Source: Bartonella tribocorum CIP 105476
GTDB lineage: Bacteria; Pseudomonadota; Alphaproteobacteria; Rhizobiales; Rhizobiaceae
DNA length: 64,000 bases
Assembly (NCBI RefSeq): GCF_000196435.1
Contig: NC_010161.1
Coordinates: 2,251,001 to 2,315,000 of the forward strand
Direction: 5' to 3'
The position numbers and the translations under genes were made by a program. The notes under the pieces are model-generated. The model searched no databases. It was not told the DNA's origin and worked only from the letters and a program-made list of their open reading frames with translations. This document shows, piece by piece, positions 24,660-34,308 of this stretch; the stretch's first letter is position 1; every line of letters starts with the position of its first letter.

Positions 24660-25832
24660 TCAACGCCCAGTCACAAAAGATGACCACTGTTCTAAAAGAA
24701 CACGACGCTGTTCTAAAAAATCAGTCCTCATATAAGCTTTTGTGACTGAATTCCCCACTGAATGAGACAACGTAAATTCCGCAATTTCAAATGATGTTGA
24801 TGTTGTCTCTGCTATCCAATCACGAAGACTAGATCTGAATCCGTGTGGTCGATATGCAATCCCTCTATCTTTCATAAATTTAGAAAGTGTCATATCCGAT
24901 ATAGGATTTCCAGAGTTTCCAACAAACAAAAATCCATTTTTTTCGATTGTTTTTGCTTTTTCAATAATAGAAATCGCTTCATCTGTAAGTGGTACGCGAA
25001 AATCAAAAACCTTTCCAACTATTCCCTTCATATTTTCTTTTGGGATTGTCCATATTGACTGATTAATCTCCTCCAACCGTATATGCCTAATTGGCATTGA
25101 ACGAACGCCGGTTAGAATTAAAAGCTTTAAGGCTAAATTCGATACAACATTATCATCTAAAGATTGATAAAAAGCTGGAACTTCTTTCCATGGCATTGCT
25201 GGAATATTTTGAACATTTTGAATAAATTTTCCCAATAAAGCTTTTGCTTTTGGTACCAATTGCATGTCCACATCTATACCACGCGCTGCGGCATGTTTTA
25301 TAGCAATATTCAAACGCGATAAAGCCTTGCTTGCTGTTTCGTTTTTGGTTTTCCAAATAGGGGATAAGCATTCTTTTATATCAATCTGCGTCAATTCAGT
25401 AATTGCTATATCTCCAAGTTTAGGAAAAACATGCAATGTGAGAGGTGTTAACCACCTTGCTGCGGTTCCTTCATTTTTCAATTCGCTTTTTTTAGCTTCA
25501 AAAGCACTTAAAACTATTTCTCTTAAAGAAATACTATCAACCGCTTGTCGTAACTTTTCATTTTTCCTTTTACGAATCGGGTCAATACCTTGTTGCAAAA
25601 GATCACGGCAAGCTGTAGCCTTAAGCCTTGCTTCTTTCAAAGATACAACGCTACAAGAGCCTAACCCCATTTCACGACGTTTTTTATTGAAATCGAATCG
25701 AAAAACCCAACGCCCTTGATTCTGTGCTGTTTTGATAAGCCATAATCCAGCCCCATCTGCATATTTACCTTTAGGCAAATTTTTTACGGATAAGGTGGAT
25801 AATCTATCACGCGTTCTTGTTTTCCTAATCAC
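24660..25832 (-). CDS. int: Prophage tyrosine integrase, P4/DUF4102 type
   Basis: This 390-residue protein carries the DUF4102 arm-binding domain at the start (SVKNLPKGKYADGAGLWL, residues 15-32, and RREMGLGS near 52). Its catalytic domain has Arg244, His330-x-x-Arg333, His357 and the nucleophile Tyr367, so the active site is complete. It starts at GTG 25832. It lies about 160 bases from the 3' end of tRNA-Leu, the presumed attachment site, so it integrated this prophage. A diverged relative of this integrase survives as several relics at 27.6-36.8 kb. Confidence 0.95.
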   Translation of the reverse strand: MIRKTRTRDRLSTLSVKNLPKGKYADGAGLWLIKTAQNQGRWVFRFDFNKKRREMGLGSCSVVSLKEARLKATACRDLLQQGIDPIRKRKNEKLRQAVDSISLREIVLSAFEAKKSELKNEGTAARWLTPLTLHVFPKLGDIAITELTQIDIKECLSPIWKTKNETASKALSRLNIAIKHAAARGIDVDMQLVPKAKALLGKFIQNVQNIPAMPWKEVPAFYQSLDDNVVSNLALKLLILTGVRSMPIRHIRLEEINQSIWTIPKENMKGIVGKVFDFRVPLTDEAISIIEKAKTIEKNGFLFVGNSGNPISDMTLSKFMKDRGIAYRPHGFRSSLRDWIAETTSTSFEIAEFTLSHSVGNSVTKAYMRTDFLEQRRVLLEQWSSFVTGR

Positions 25833-25996
25833 TTTTTAAACCACCTTTTGAACCACCTTTTGAATTGCGCTTTTGACGGATTCACCAGATATCAAGGTCG
25901 TATAAAAAATACAATTTTAGAAATAAAAACAATGAGTTATAAAGGAAATAAGATAAACGACGATACCTAGTGATATTGTAGAAAATCTATAAATGG
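25833..25996. other. Predicted attachment-site region at the prophage right end
   Basis: The prophage integrase lies next to the 3' end of tRNA-Leu (25994-26078), a standard attB for tyrosine integrases. The att core is expected to overlap the 3' part of the tRNA. The matching copy must lie left of base 1, so its length cannot be read here. Confidence 0.6.
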
Positions 25997-26078
25997 TGCG
26001 GGTGGTCGGACTCGAACCGACACTCCTTTCGGAACCAGATTTTGAGTCTGGCGCGTCTACCAGTTCCACCACACCCGC
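25994..26078 (-). tRNA. tRNA-Leu (anticodon CAA)
   Basis: The minus strand shows a complete 85-nt tRNA: acceptor GCGGGTG pairing with CACCCGC, an encoded CCA end, a D-arm with GGTAGACGC, and an anticodon stem CCAGA/TCTGG enclosing CTCAAAA, giving anticodon CAA. A long variable arm typical of tRNA-Leu and the T-loop GGTTCGAGTCC follow. The prophage is integrated at its 3' side and the gene remains intact. Confidence 0.95.
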
Positions 26079-26273
26079 ACTTGTATTATAAAAGACAGAC
26101 CTGTCGATTATCTCTTTGCACTATATGAAGAAGCATAGATTCGTCAACACCACACTTCTTCTTTTTTAAGAATTTCTCTCATTTTCTTCTCTGTTTTATG
26201 GAATATTTTCTTTATCGGATTTATAGCAATTTCATTTGTAAAGTTTTTACCTCTTAAATTTATAAAAAACCTC

Positions 26274-26879
26274 ATGATATTAAACAAATTAAAGCTTTGG
26301 ACGATTTCTTTAGCAAATCGGCGTACAGCACCACACTGGCTTGGTTTCATTGCCTTTATTGAAAGTTCTGTTTTTCCAATTCCCGTAGATGTTTTATATA
26401 TCCCGCTGCTGCTTATCCGTCAAAAGCAAGTTTATCGCTATGCTTTGATTGCAACGATCTGTTCTGTTTTGGGAGGTATTGTCGGTTGGTTTATCGGACA
26501 TTTTGCCTATGATACCCTTGCCAAACCTATTTTAGAATTTTACGGTAAAGTTGAAAGTTTTGAAGCTTTAAAAAACAGTGCAACCCTGCAATTTCTGATT
26601 ATTTTATTGATAACATCAGGTTTTTTTCATCTTCCCCCCATCAAGATTGTCACAATTTTGGCCGGTGTGATGAGTGTACGTCTTGAACTTTTCATTCTCA
26701 TTTGTATTTTTTCCCGAGGTGCACGTTTTTATCTTCTCGCGTGGCTGATTAAACATTTTGGACAAAAAGCAATGAATTTTCTACGACAACATTTCAAATG
26801 GATTGTCCTCATGGGGTGTGTTAGTCTCCTTTTAATTTATGGGATTTTCATCGTTTTTTTAAACAAGCAGCTTTTATAA
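26274..26879 (+). CDS. DedA/YqaA-family inner-membrane protein
   Basis: This 201-residue membrane protein has the SNARE-associated/VTT layout: a conserved F-IESSVFPIPVDVLYIPLLL re-entrant segment at about 28-48, a GGIVGWFIGHFAYD segment near 70, a third span with FFHLPPIKIVTILAGV near 125, and two C-terminal spans. It lacks a signal peptide. Relatives help move undecaprenyl phosphate or phospholipids across the inner membrane and affect membrane homeostasis. It is followed 12 bases later by dsbB. Confidence 0.85.
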   Translation: MILNKLKLWTISLANRRTAPHWLGFIAFIESSVFPIPVDVLYIPLLLIRQKQVYRYALIATICSVLGGIVGWFIGHFAYDTLAKPILEFYGKVESFEALKNSATLQFLIILLITSGFFHLPPIKIVTILAGVMSVRLELFILICIFSRGARFYLLAWLIKHFGQKAMNFLRQHFKWIVLMGCVSLLLIYGIFIVFLNKQLL

Positions 26880-26891
26880 GGAACAGACCCA

Positions 26892-27461
26892 ATGGCATGT
26901 GCTTTATCTTCCCATTCATTTTTAAAGAAGCACCTTCATCTTGAACCCAGTAGAAAAGAACAAAGTTTATGGGCTTTTTTTCTCGCTTTTTGCTTGTCCG
27001 CCACAATAGGTCTTGCCCTTGGTTTTGAACATCTTGGCGGGTATCTTCCTTGCGATTTATGTCTTATCGAGCGTTTTCCCTATTACGGTGCCATACCATT
27101 TTTGCTCTTAGCAGGTTTTGGCGCATGGTTTTTTCGCATGTCTTCTTGGATACAACTTTTATTTTTATGTGTTTTTGTCTTAATGAGCATCAGCCTTGTT
27201 CTCGCCATTTATCATGCCGGTGTTGAATATGGCTTTTGGACCGCTCCCCTCAGTTGTGGTTCAAACACCGTACGCAAAGCCTTAGACGTTAACCAACTGC
27301 TTAACCAATTAAACAACATTCACCCTCCTTCTTGTTCTGAAGCCCCCATACGTTTTCTTTTTCTCTCATTTGCTGGTTGGAATGTTGTCTCAAGCCTATT
27401 TTTCACCCTTATAAGCCTCTATATTACGTCAAAAGGCATTCTTTCAGGCCACAAGACATAA
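26892..27461 (+). CDS. dsbB: Disulfide bond formation protein DsbB
   Basis: This 189-residue inner-membrane protein has four hydrophobic spans and the DsbB cysteines: Cys54-x-x-Cys57 in a YLPCDLCLIERFPYY motif, then Cys122 and Cys148 in the second periplasmic loop. It would reoxidise DsbA and pass electrons to quinone. Two extra Cys lie near the N-terminus, and Cys34 and Cys93 lie within predicted spans. It is adjacent to the DedA-like gene and probably cotranscribed. AGGA precedes the ATG. Confidence 0.9.
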   Translation: MACALSSHSFLKKHLHLEPSRKEQSLWAFFLAFCLSATIGLALGFEHLGGYLPCDLCLIERFPYYGAIPFLLLAGFGAWFFRMSSWIQLLFLCVFVLMSISLVLAIYHAGVEYGFWTAPLSCGSNTVRKALDVNQLLNQLNNIHPPSCSEAPIRFLFLSFAGWNVVSSLFFTLISLYITSKGILSGHKT

Positions 27462-28668
27462 CAATCACCCGCCCCCCACGCGCACAAGAGCATGCTTGCT
27501 CTAAAAAAAACACCTCATAGCGCAATGGGGTCTTCACAAGCATACAACATACTGATTTTAATGAAAAATTATTCTTTTTCAACTTAAATCATAACCCTGA
27601 ATATAGTCAGATTTTCTCATTTCAAATCATCTGCGACATGAATCAATGTCACTTGTTTGCACGTCATAAGCGCGGCTGATGTGTGGGTAAAAATTATACA
27701 AGAAAGGAGTCAAAATGGTCCTTATGAACGCTCTCAAGTGCTAAGGGCTGTCGCAACATGGGAGTTGATAAAGTGTGGATGGTACCGTCTCGCTTCTCCA
27801 TAAACGCAGCTGATGTGTAGGTAAAAATTATACAAGAAAGGAGTCAAAATGGTCCTTATGAACGCTCTCAAGTGCTAAGGGCTGTCGCAACATGGGGGTT
27901 GGTAAAGTGTGGATGGTACCGTCTCGCTTCTCCATAAACGCAGCTGATGTGTAGGTAAAAATTATACAAGAAAGGAGTCAAAATGGTCCTTATGAACGCT
28001 CTCAAGTGCTAAGGGCTGTCGCAACATGGGGGTTGGTAAAGTGTGGATGGTACCGTCTCGCTTCTCCATAAACGCAGCTGATGTGTAGGTAAAAATTATA
28101 CAAGAAAGGAGTCAAAATGGTCCTTATGAACGCTCTCAAGTGCTAAGGGCTGTCGCAACATGGGAGTTGATAAAGTGTGGATAATACCGTCTCGCTTCTC
28201 CATAAGTATAAAAATGGAAGTGCTCAATGGCTTTATCATTATACCATTCATAGTTGGCGCCGTGAAATGGGGGTGACGAGCATTAAAACATGTTTCTTAA
28301 AAAAAGCCCGTGAATTGGCAACTGGGTAGCGTTCTGTTTTGCAAACACCCATCACAAAGCCTCCAGAGCATAAAAATTACCCCCACGCATCCCACACACA
28401 TCATCTCCCCTCAAATTTCTGCTCATTTTTAAACAGATGAAACAACCTTTTGTTGTATAATATCCCTGTGTTTTTTCATACATTTGCAGGTTTTATGTTG
28501 TTATCAATGTTTTCCTCTCCAAAGGGAGGAGAAACAACAAAAACAACGAATATTTTTATTTTATTGTTTTGCTTCTCTGTACGCATAGGCAATATTTTGA
28601 TAGAAGCAAGCTTTAGAAAAGTGATTAGAGAATAAGTGAGGGGACCCATAAATATTGAATGGTCAACC
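27462..28668. other. Intergenic region with integrase relics
   Basis: This 1.2-kb stretch has no intact gene. It contains four tandem 134-bp repeats (listed separately) and, at about 28,207-28,340, a plus-strand decayed piece of integrase coding sequence with a REMG-like segment. Upstream of the repeats (about 27,550-27,670) lies a diverged form of the sequence that also precedes the other integrase relics. Confidence 0.7.
27671..28206 (+). repeat. Four tandem 134-bp repeats of an integrase 5' region
   Basis: Units start at 27671, 27805, 27939 and 28073 and are nearly identical. Each holds a TATACAAG box, a strong AAAGGAG binding site, an ATG and nine codons (Met-Val-Leu-Met-Asn-Ala-Leu-Lys-Cys) before a TAA. 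The coding part matches the start of the integrase relic at 36,415. The first and last units differ slightly from the central pair. Confidence 0.9.
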
Positions 28669-29187
28669 ATGCCTGAGGATAAAAACACACCCCCTCCCTC
28701 GCTTACTCCTTTAGATATCTGTCACCTTGAAGCTCCGCCTACTGTAATGGAACATGATCATGCCGCCTGGCGAGAACATGAGAAATTCAGGGATTTAAAT
28801 GCGCCTTACACAAAACCCCCGCATATAAAACCTCGGCTCAAATCAGCCCCTCGCATTCGGCAAGTTTTTTGGTGCGATTTTCCTCATGATTCGATCTTAC
28901 CCGAATTCTGGAAAAAACGTCCTGTTTTAGTGCTCTCTAAGAATGCAAAACTCTATGGTAATGTTACGGTTTTGCCATTTTCGACAAAATCGCAACCGAA
29001 CAATCCTGCAGCTTATGCCCTACAATCTCCGATAGAACGTAAAAAAGCATGGATTATCTGCAATTATGTAACAACAGTTTCAGTAAGCCGTCTGAGTTGT
29101 TCACGGAGCATTCCAAGGTTATCGGAAGAAGAATTTCATAAAGTTGTTGCGCTTATGCTTAAACATTTACCGCGTTTACAACATTGA
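28669..29187 (+). CDS. PemK/MazF-like toxin-domain protein
   Basis: From ATG 28669 this is a 172-residue protein (a GTG 33 bases earlier is possible). Residues about 80-170 match the PemK/MazF-like fold: IRQVFWCDFPHD, FWKKRPVLVLSK, NVTVLPFSTKSQ and WIICNYVTTVSVSRL. The N-terminal 70 residues are Pro/His-rich and not part of the toxin fold. No obvious antitoxin gene lies next to it, which suggests a solitary chromosomal member that may have a different role. Members of the fold are mRNA interferases. Confidence 0.75.
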   Translation: MPEDKNTPPPSLTPLDICHLEAPPTVMEHDHAAWREHEKFRDLNAPYTKPPHIKPRLKSAPRIRQVFWCDFPHDSILPEFWKKRPVLVLSKNAKLYGNVTVLPFSTKSQPNNPAAYALQSPIERKKAWIICNYVTTVSVSRLSCSRSIPRLSEEEFHKVVALMLKHLPRLQH

Positions 29188-30795
29188 CTTTTAAAAAAAA
29201 TAAGCGTATATAAATAAGTACATACGGCATCAGCAATGGTGGCCGCTTCCCCGCAAGGGGAGATAGGAACGAAGGAGTGGAAAACCACTCCTTTCGTCAT
29301 TTAGGCGTTCCCTTTTACTTAAGATATCCAACAATATCATCATCCTAATCAACGCGAAAAAAAGAACGATGACAAACTGAAATGAAGAAGCTTACCCGAT
29401 AGGAAGGCTTATAATTTTCCCTCAATGCCCCCTCTAGAAAACGCGTTTCATAATAAACAGCCCTCAGGATCTATTCTCCTTACAGGGGGACTATTTCCTT
29501 CGAAAAAGAAAGCAAGAGATCACTAAAATCTAATCCGAAGTCAGTGCTTTCAAAAAAATGATAAATCACTCACAACACAAAAAAGAAGCCTATTGATAAT
29601 AGCCCTCACTCTCCGTACCCCGCCTTCTCCAGCAAACATCCGCTTACCATTTGTGAACTTTCGTCATATCATTTTACAGAGAGAAAAAAGGAGAGATTTA
29701 CATCTTTCTCTAACCCAAGTAGATAACCACGTAGAAATCAGCGCACCACCCGTTTTTCTTCCTGCACAAAGAACATCATAGTTACTGCCTTAAACTTCAA
29801 TGCCCTCGCCCATCTCTCATAGCTTTCAGTCGCGCAAATAAATTTTCACCCCTCATCTTATCTTTTTGCCTCTCAAACCCTCTTTTCACAAAAAACTTCT
29901 ACAAAAAGCAAAAAACTTCACCTTTTGAGAATACAACCATGACAAGCAGAAAGATTCTCGATAAATGAGAACATTTCTCATAAAGTATACAAGGCATTGA
30001 TTTATAATGATAATTCACTATTTTGTATGTTGAGTGAGAGTCTCGAATAACGTAAGATTCTTTCATTTCAAACCTATGTATGTTGAATCAATCAAAACCA
30101 CTCATTTGCACAGAACAAGTGGGATGAGCGTGTGGATCAAATTTATATAAGAAAGGAGTAAAAATGGTCCTTATGAACGCTCTCAAATGCAAGATCTGTC
30201 GCAACATTTTAGGGCTGGCAAAGTGTGTGATGGTGCCGGCTTGCTTCTTCACAAGCAGAAAGGCTCCCGTATATAATATAGGCTTCATATCAACAAAAAA
30301 CGATACCAAGCGACTGAATTGATTTGCTTTACCGCCAATTTCTGATGCTCTCACCGCCTCTTTTTTTGCACCTCATATCAATACTTCTTTTTTTACACCC
30401 CATAAAGGATAAAAAAATTTTTTCTTTGCAAAAAAAAGCAATTTTAATGATCAACTTTATTTCCAAGAAACGCACCCCTTTAGCGGGATATATTCTCTTT
30501 CCCTATCGCCAGCACTTGTCATTCTCCCACCATTGATCCCCATCACACCCTAAAGCATAGCCCGTTCATCACTTCCATTGACAAGAGATAATAGACAAGA
30601 GATAAACGAGAATGTTGATCATCTGCATATCGGCAGCATAGCATTCTATCGTAACCACGCCATACCATTGTTTTTCTTTTTGCATTTCCCTCATGATAAA
30701 TTATATCCTTTTCATATTGTGCCATAGAGTGTTTTTTTCCATAGCGTAAATTTTTCAAGAGAAATCCTTTTTCGCTCACAGATGACAAAATTTCT
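29188..30795. other. Long intergenic region with hairpins and an integrase relic
   Basis: No convincing gene is seen in 1.6 kb. At 29,236-29,310 three stems are packed together: CCCC-GCAA-GGGG, GGAGTGG-AAAA-CCACTCC and an outer GGAACG/CGTTCC. At about 30,000-30,290 lies another copy of the integrase 5' region with its upstream sequence (GATTTATAATGATAATTCAC) and AAGAAAGGAG-ATG. The rest is AT-rich and shows many stops in all frames. Confidence 0.6.
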
Positions 30796-31008
30796 TTATG
30801 GAGAACGCGCATGGCGCTCAGCTTTGACCTTTTCCATAACAAAGGTAAGTTCAAACTTTAACCAAAACGACAATACACCTATTCTAAACGATTTACGCAC
30901 CACCTCATTGGCAACAGGCTGCTCCAATATCGGTGTATTTATCGGTGCATTGATTTGAGAATTTTTTGCGCTTCCACGCCCCATAAAAAAAGAAAATATT
31001 TTGATCAT
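30796..31008 (-). CDS. Unrecognised small open frame in decayed region
   Basis: A 70-residue frame from ATG 31008 has an N-terminal hydrophobic stretch and a Pro/Asn-rich middle (INAPINTPILEQPVANEVV). The composition looks protein-like and GGAA precedes the ATG. The next frame downstream (to 30,543) continues with charged codons, so this may be the start of a gene broken by a frameshift. I recognise no family, and it may not be expressed. Confidence 0.25.
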   Translation of the reverse strand: MIKIFSFFMGRGSAKNSQINAPINTPILEQPVANEVVRKSFRIGVLSFWLKFELTFVMEKVKAERHARSP

Positions 31009-31299
31009 GTTCAATTCCGTTATTGTGAATACCGATTGAACGATGCCAAAAAAAATCAAACAAAAATAGAGGGATAAGTTACGAAAACTACAGGGTAAAT
31101 TTTGCTGCCCCAAAATGTCTATTTTTCTTCCTCTAAACAATCCTTGAAACACTATAAAATATTTTATTATTTAAAAACAATTACTTAAAACCTAGGGGAG
31201 AAAGGTAAAAACTTCCCCCAGAAAAGGAGATTATCTTCAAAATTATCAAAAAAAGCAGCACACTTTTAGTGATCTTTTTGTTTTTTTCTTTTGGTAAAA

Positions 31300-31962
31300 T
31301 CAATTGGCAGGTGTCTTAGGAGCCCCTCCGGTAGGTTCCCAATTAGCAACACTTGAAATCTGCTCAATAACATCCTCTTTTAACTTACCAGTTTTCTTAT
31401 TGTGTAAATCATATTGATCAGCATTCTGTCGCAACCATTCTGCAAGCGTTGCTTTAACAGTTTTACCACCCTTAGCCTCGTTCACCGCTTCCCAAGCTGC
31501 AACAGCTGCAGCAAGCTTTGAAGCATAGCGTGGATGCGTTGGATCTTGAAACATATATTTTTTATCCTTAGTGTCACGAGAATCATCCTCAGGGAAAAAA
31601 TTTTTAGGTCTCTTACCACACAATAAAAGCCATTCTTTCAAATCATCTAGAGAAACAGAAGAATATGCAACAATAGGATTCTCGTCCAAACGAAACCCCC
31701 GAAAATCACAAAGATAGTACCATTCTACCCTTAATTTTCCCTCTTCTACTACTCTTACTATCTCTTGATAAACAGCTCGGAACAAAGCAACTTTAGCGAG
31801 CGGTACTCTATCCCCTCCTTCGTAAATATTGCTGTTTTCAGGTCTGTTTTTGTTGGAAAATTCACATATGAGTGGATTCAAGTCAGCTATCAATAACGCT
31901 GCCTGCAGTATTGTTAGTTTTTGAGAACGTAAAAGCCATTCTAAACTTTCATCAATTTCCAT
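31300..31962 (-). CDS. Hypothetical protein linked to mobile elements
   Basis: This 220-residue protein is called from ATG 31962 (GGCGGGG nearby); an ATG 22 codons upstream lacks a binding site. The N-terminal half begins MEIDESLEWLLRSQKLTILQ and is helical. The C-terminal part (about 140-215) holds a HPRYASKLAAAVAAWEAV segment and a closing SVANWEPTGGAPKTP motif. I recall that pair from proteins of plasmids and integrative elements in proteobacteria, of unknown function. It lies between two integrase relics, so it is probably island cargo. Confidence 0.6.
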   Translation of the reverse strand: MEIDESLEWLLRSQKLTILQAALLIADLNPLICEFSNKNRPENSNIYEGGDRVPLAKVALFRAVYQEIVRVVEEGKLRVEWYYLCDFRGFRLDENPIVAYSSVSLDDLKEWLLLCGKRPKNFFPEDDSRDTKDKKYMFQDPTHPRYASKLAAAVAAWEAVNEAKGGKTVKATLAEWLRQNADQYDLHNKKTGKLKEDVIEQISSVANWEPTGGAPKTPAN

Positions 31963-32028
31963 ATATACCCCGCCTTTTTCTACAAAACTTAACATATTTT
32001 TCAAAACGCTAAGAGCAATCTCCTTCAC

Positions 32029-33056
32029 TACACAGAGATTATACTCCCCTCACATTGCAGCTTATCACACTTTTTAATAAGCCCACACCCCTCCTTGTGA
32101 TCTACAAGCAAATGATTTGAATTGATTCAAGATAACAAGTTTTGAAGTAAGAGAATCCTACTGAATTTGGGGCTTTCATGCAAGATATAAGGCAAGTTAC
32201 AAGGCGATAAATTGCCCTTCATAAAGCATCAATTTTCATGCGTAATCAAACAATTGGATATGATCATATCTCTCTCATTTATGCACTGCCACCCTTAAAT
32301 CTATCCCCTGCAATCACAGCCCAAAAGATAATTTGTTAACTCTGACAGATCCACCTAAATACAAAAGCTATAACAACGCTCAATGTGCATCAATATCATA
32401 AGAATATTGGCTTATACCTAAGCAGGATGCGGAGCGTAAAACTGTGCAAATAAAATGCTATAATGAAATGTGCTAAAAGCTGTCATAACATTGGGAACAG
32501 AAGGGTATGAGAGTGCCGGCTTGCTCTTTTGTGAAGCTTGAAAGTGAGAAGACTCAATGGCGTTTGTATTATTTCATGGGGGCTTTGCCGCTCTCACCTT
32601 CTATACGCTTCACCTATACGCTTCACGGATGCCCTTGTAAAATAGGCTTTTGTTGCTTGAAAAAAGTCGTCTTTAAAGAATGATCTCAAAGTGCAAAAGT
32701 TGTTATCGCCTTTTGAACGCATCAAATAAATGATGACGCAGTCCTCTTTCTTTCCCTATATTCTTCAAACATCAATATGAGAATGCGCCATTGAAAACTT
32801 TCTTTTAGCAAAATTGAGCAAAATAAGCATATTTTCTCTCAAGACTATCACGCAGCCCCTCTCAGACCCCACTTTATAAATCACCCCACTCGATAAATCA
32901 CCCATTTGATAAATTCTCTTGTACTTCCTTGTATTTTCCAGATTTGCCAACTTTACTTGCATAAGCCCCAGCACTCGTTTTTTTTCCAGCGCAACCTTTT
33001 TGCACTTTTTCAGTTTTTAACTTTTAGGTTGACTTTCAGTTTATTTTTCTTCATGT
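32029..33056. other. Intergenic region with an integrase relic
   Basis: About 1 kb without a gene. Around 32,455-32,600 a badly decayed plus-strand copy of the integrase 5' part can be traced (GAGAGTGCCGGCTTGCTC matches the 36,480 relic). The remainder is AT-rich with frequent stops. Confidence 0.55.
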
Positions 33057-33073
33057 TTTAGAATTATTCTAAA
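33029..33073 (+). promoter_or_regulatory. Promoter with Irr-type iron control element
   Basis: A TTGACT box (33029-33034) precedes the perfect palindrome TTTAGAATTATTCTAAA (33057-33073), which matches the ICE motif bound by Irr in Rhizobiales. It covers the likely -10/start region, just 18 bases before the mbfA-like ATG, so Irr binding would repress transcription under low iron. Confidence 0.85.
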
Positions 33074-33090
33074 GTGCAAAGGAACAGAGA

Positions 33091-33909
33091 ATGTTGAAAT
33101 CGTTTTTTTCATTTGTACAGCGTAAAACTCTGTCCTTTCGTTCAGCACAAAAAATGCTGCTTCAAGCGCTCAAAGCAAAAGAGAAACATGCCGCGCTTTA
33201 TTTAAAATATGCAAAAGCTCTAGAGCCCTATTCCTCTAAAGAAGCCGCGGTTTTTACCGCCATGGGGCTTCAAGAGCTTGAAAATTATAAACAACTTTTG
33301 TGTCTTTCTTGCCATAATCGTGCCCATACGGTGGGTGGCTCGGGTGGATTATGTGAGCAAACTTCTTTTATAAAAAGCAAAGGGAGCCAAGCTTCACAGA
33401 AAAAAACAGCGGCAAATCACACCATAAAAAAGCCCTCGAAAGCGGAAAAACAAACCCTTTTGACATGGATTCAACCAGGTCTTGCAGGGTTAATGGACGG
33501 CTCTGTCTCGACTCTTGCTCCCATTTTTGCCGCAGCTTTTGCCACAGGAGAAACGCATCAAACTTTTTTGATAGGGCTCTCAGCTTCTATTGGTGCGGGA
33601 CTTTCAATGGGTTTTACAGAAGCAGCCCATGATGATGGAAAATTATCAGGGCGTGGTTCACCCTTAAAAAGAGGTCTTGCCAGCGGCATTATGACAACAT
33701 TAGGGGGATTAGGTCATACGCTTCCCTATTTGATCCATTCTTTTTACCTCGCAACGGTGATTGCCTTTATCATTGTTTTTTTCGAACTAGGCGCCATCGT
33801 CTGGATTCAGAACAAATACATGTCGACCCCTTTTTGGCGCGCCTCTTTACAGGTCATCATTGGGGGGGCTCTGGTTTTTGCCACAGGGATTCTTATTGGG
33901 AGTATTTAA
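33091..33909 (+). CDS. mbfA: MbfA-like iron exporter (ferritin-like + VIT1 domains)
   Basis: This 272-residue protein has a shortened ferritin/rubrerythrin-like N-terminal part (about 15-75; EKHAALYLKYAKAL and GLQELENYKQLL) and a VIT1/CCC1-type membrane domain (about 125-272) with QPGLAGLMDGSVSTLAPIFAAAFA and a GLSMGFTEA motif. In Rhizobiales, MbfA exports iron and is repressed by Irr through an ICE box, which is present here. The ferritin part is shorter than in the usual protein of about 320 residues and has fewer obvious iron-binding Glu/His positions. Residues 80-120 contain a Ser/Lys-rich linker. Confidence 0.8.
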   Translation: MLKSFFSFVQRKTLSFRSAQKMLLQALKAKEKHAALYLKYAKALEPYSSKEAAVFTAMGLQELENYKQLLCLSCHNRAHTVGGSGGLCEQTSFIKSKGSQASQKKTAANHTIKKPSKAEKQTLLTWIQPGLAGLMDGSVSTLAPIFAAAFATGETHQTFLIGLSASIGAGLSMGFTEAAHDDGKLSGRGSPLKRGLASGIMTTLGGLGHTLPYLIHSFYLATVIAFIIVFFELGAIVWIQNKYMSTPFWRASLQVIIGGALVFATGILIGSI

Positions 33910-34308
33910 AAAAAACATATCCCCGGTAATTTCAATCTCTCATATAATTTCGATCTCCAAAAGAGTTCCTTTTAGCAAAACATCAAATCACCATTGGAAA
34001 TGCCCTTCTTAAAAGGGCTCCTAATGGTGCTTTAATATTTCTGTAGTATCTAAGAAATCTTATAACAAATCATTGAGATCTCAAATGCACGTGTTCCTTC
34101 ATAGGCATAAGCCATCATTGATAATGCATTTATAATGCCATTCCGGAAAATTTCCTTGGTGGTGCTTTGGCGTCTTATGAATCACAAGAGATGATCACCA
34201 AGCTCTGGGGACAACCTGCATCAAAAAACTTTATCGACTTGTTTTATGGCTATCTTTTGTTAAAGTAACACTTTTCTTGAAATCTCACATTTTGGAAATA
34301 CCTTGATC
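33910..34308. other. Intergenic region with an orphan coding fragment
   Basis: At about 34,125-34,268 a plus-strand frame without a start reads like real protein (IPENFLGGALASYESQEM, then TKLWGQPASKNFIDLFYG) up to a TAA. I do not recognise the source gene. Nothing else is seen in this stretch. Confidence 0.4.

Noticed and set aside
27671..28206. Possible CRISPR or satellite-phage array
   Set aside because: The repeats are contiguous, 134 bp long, and match an integrase 5' end.
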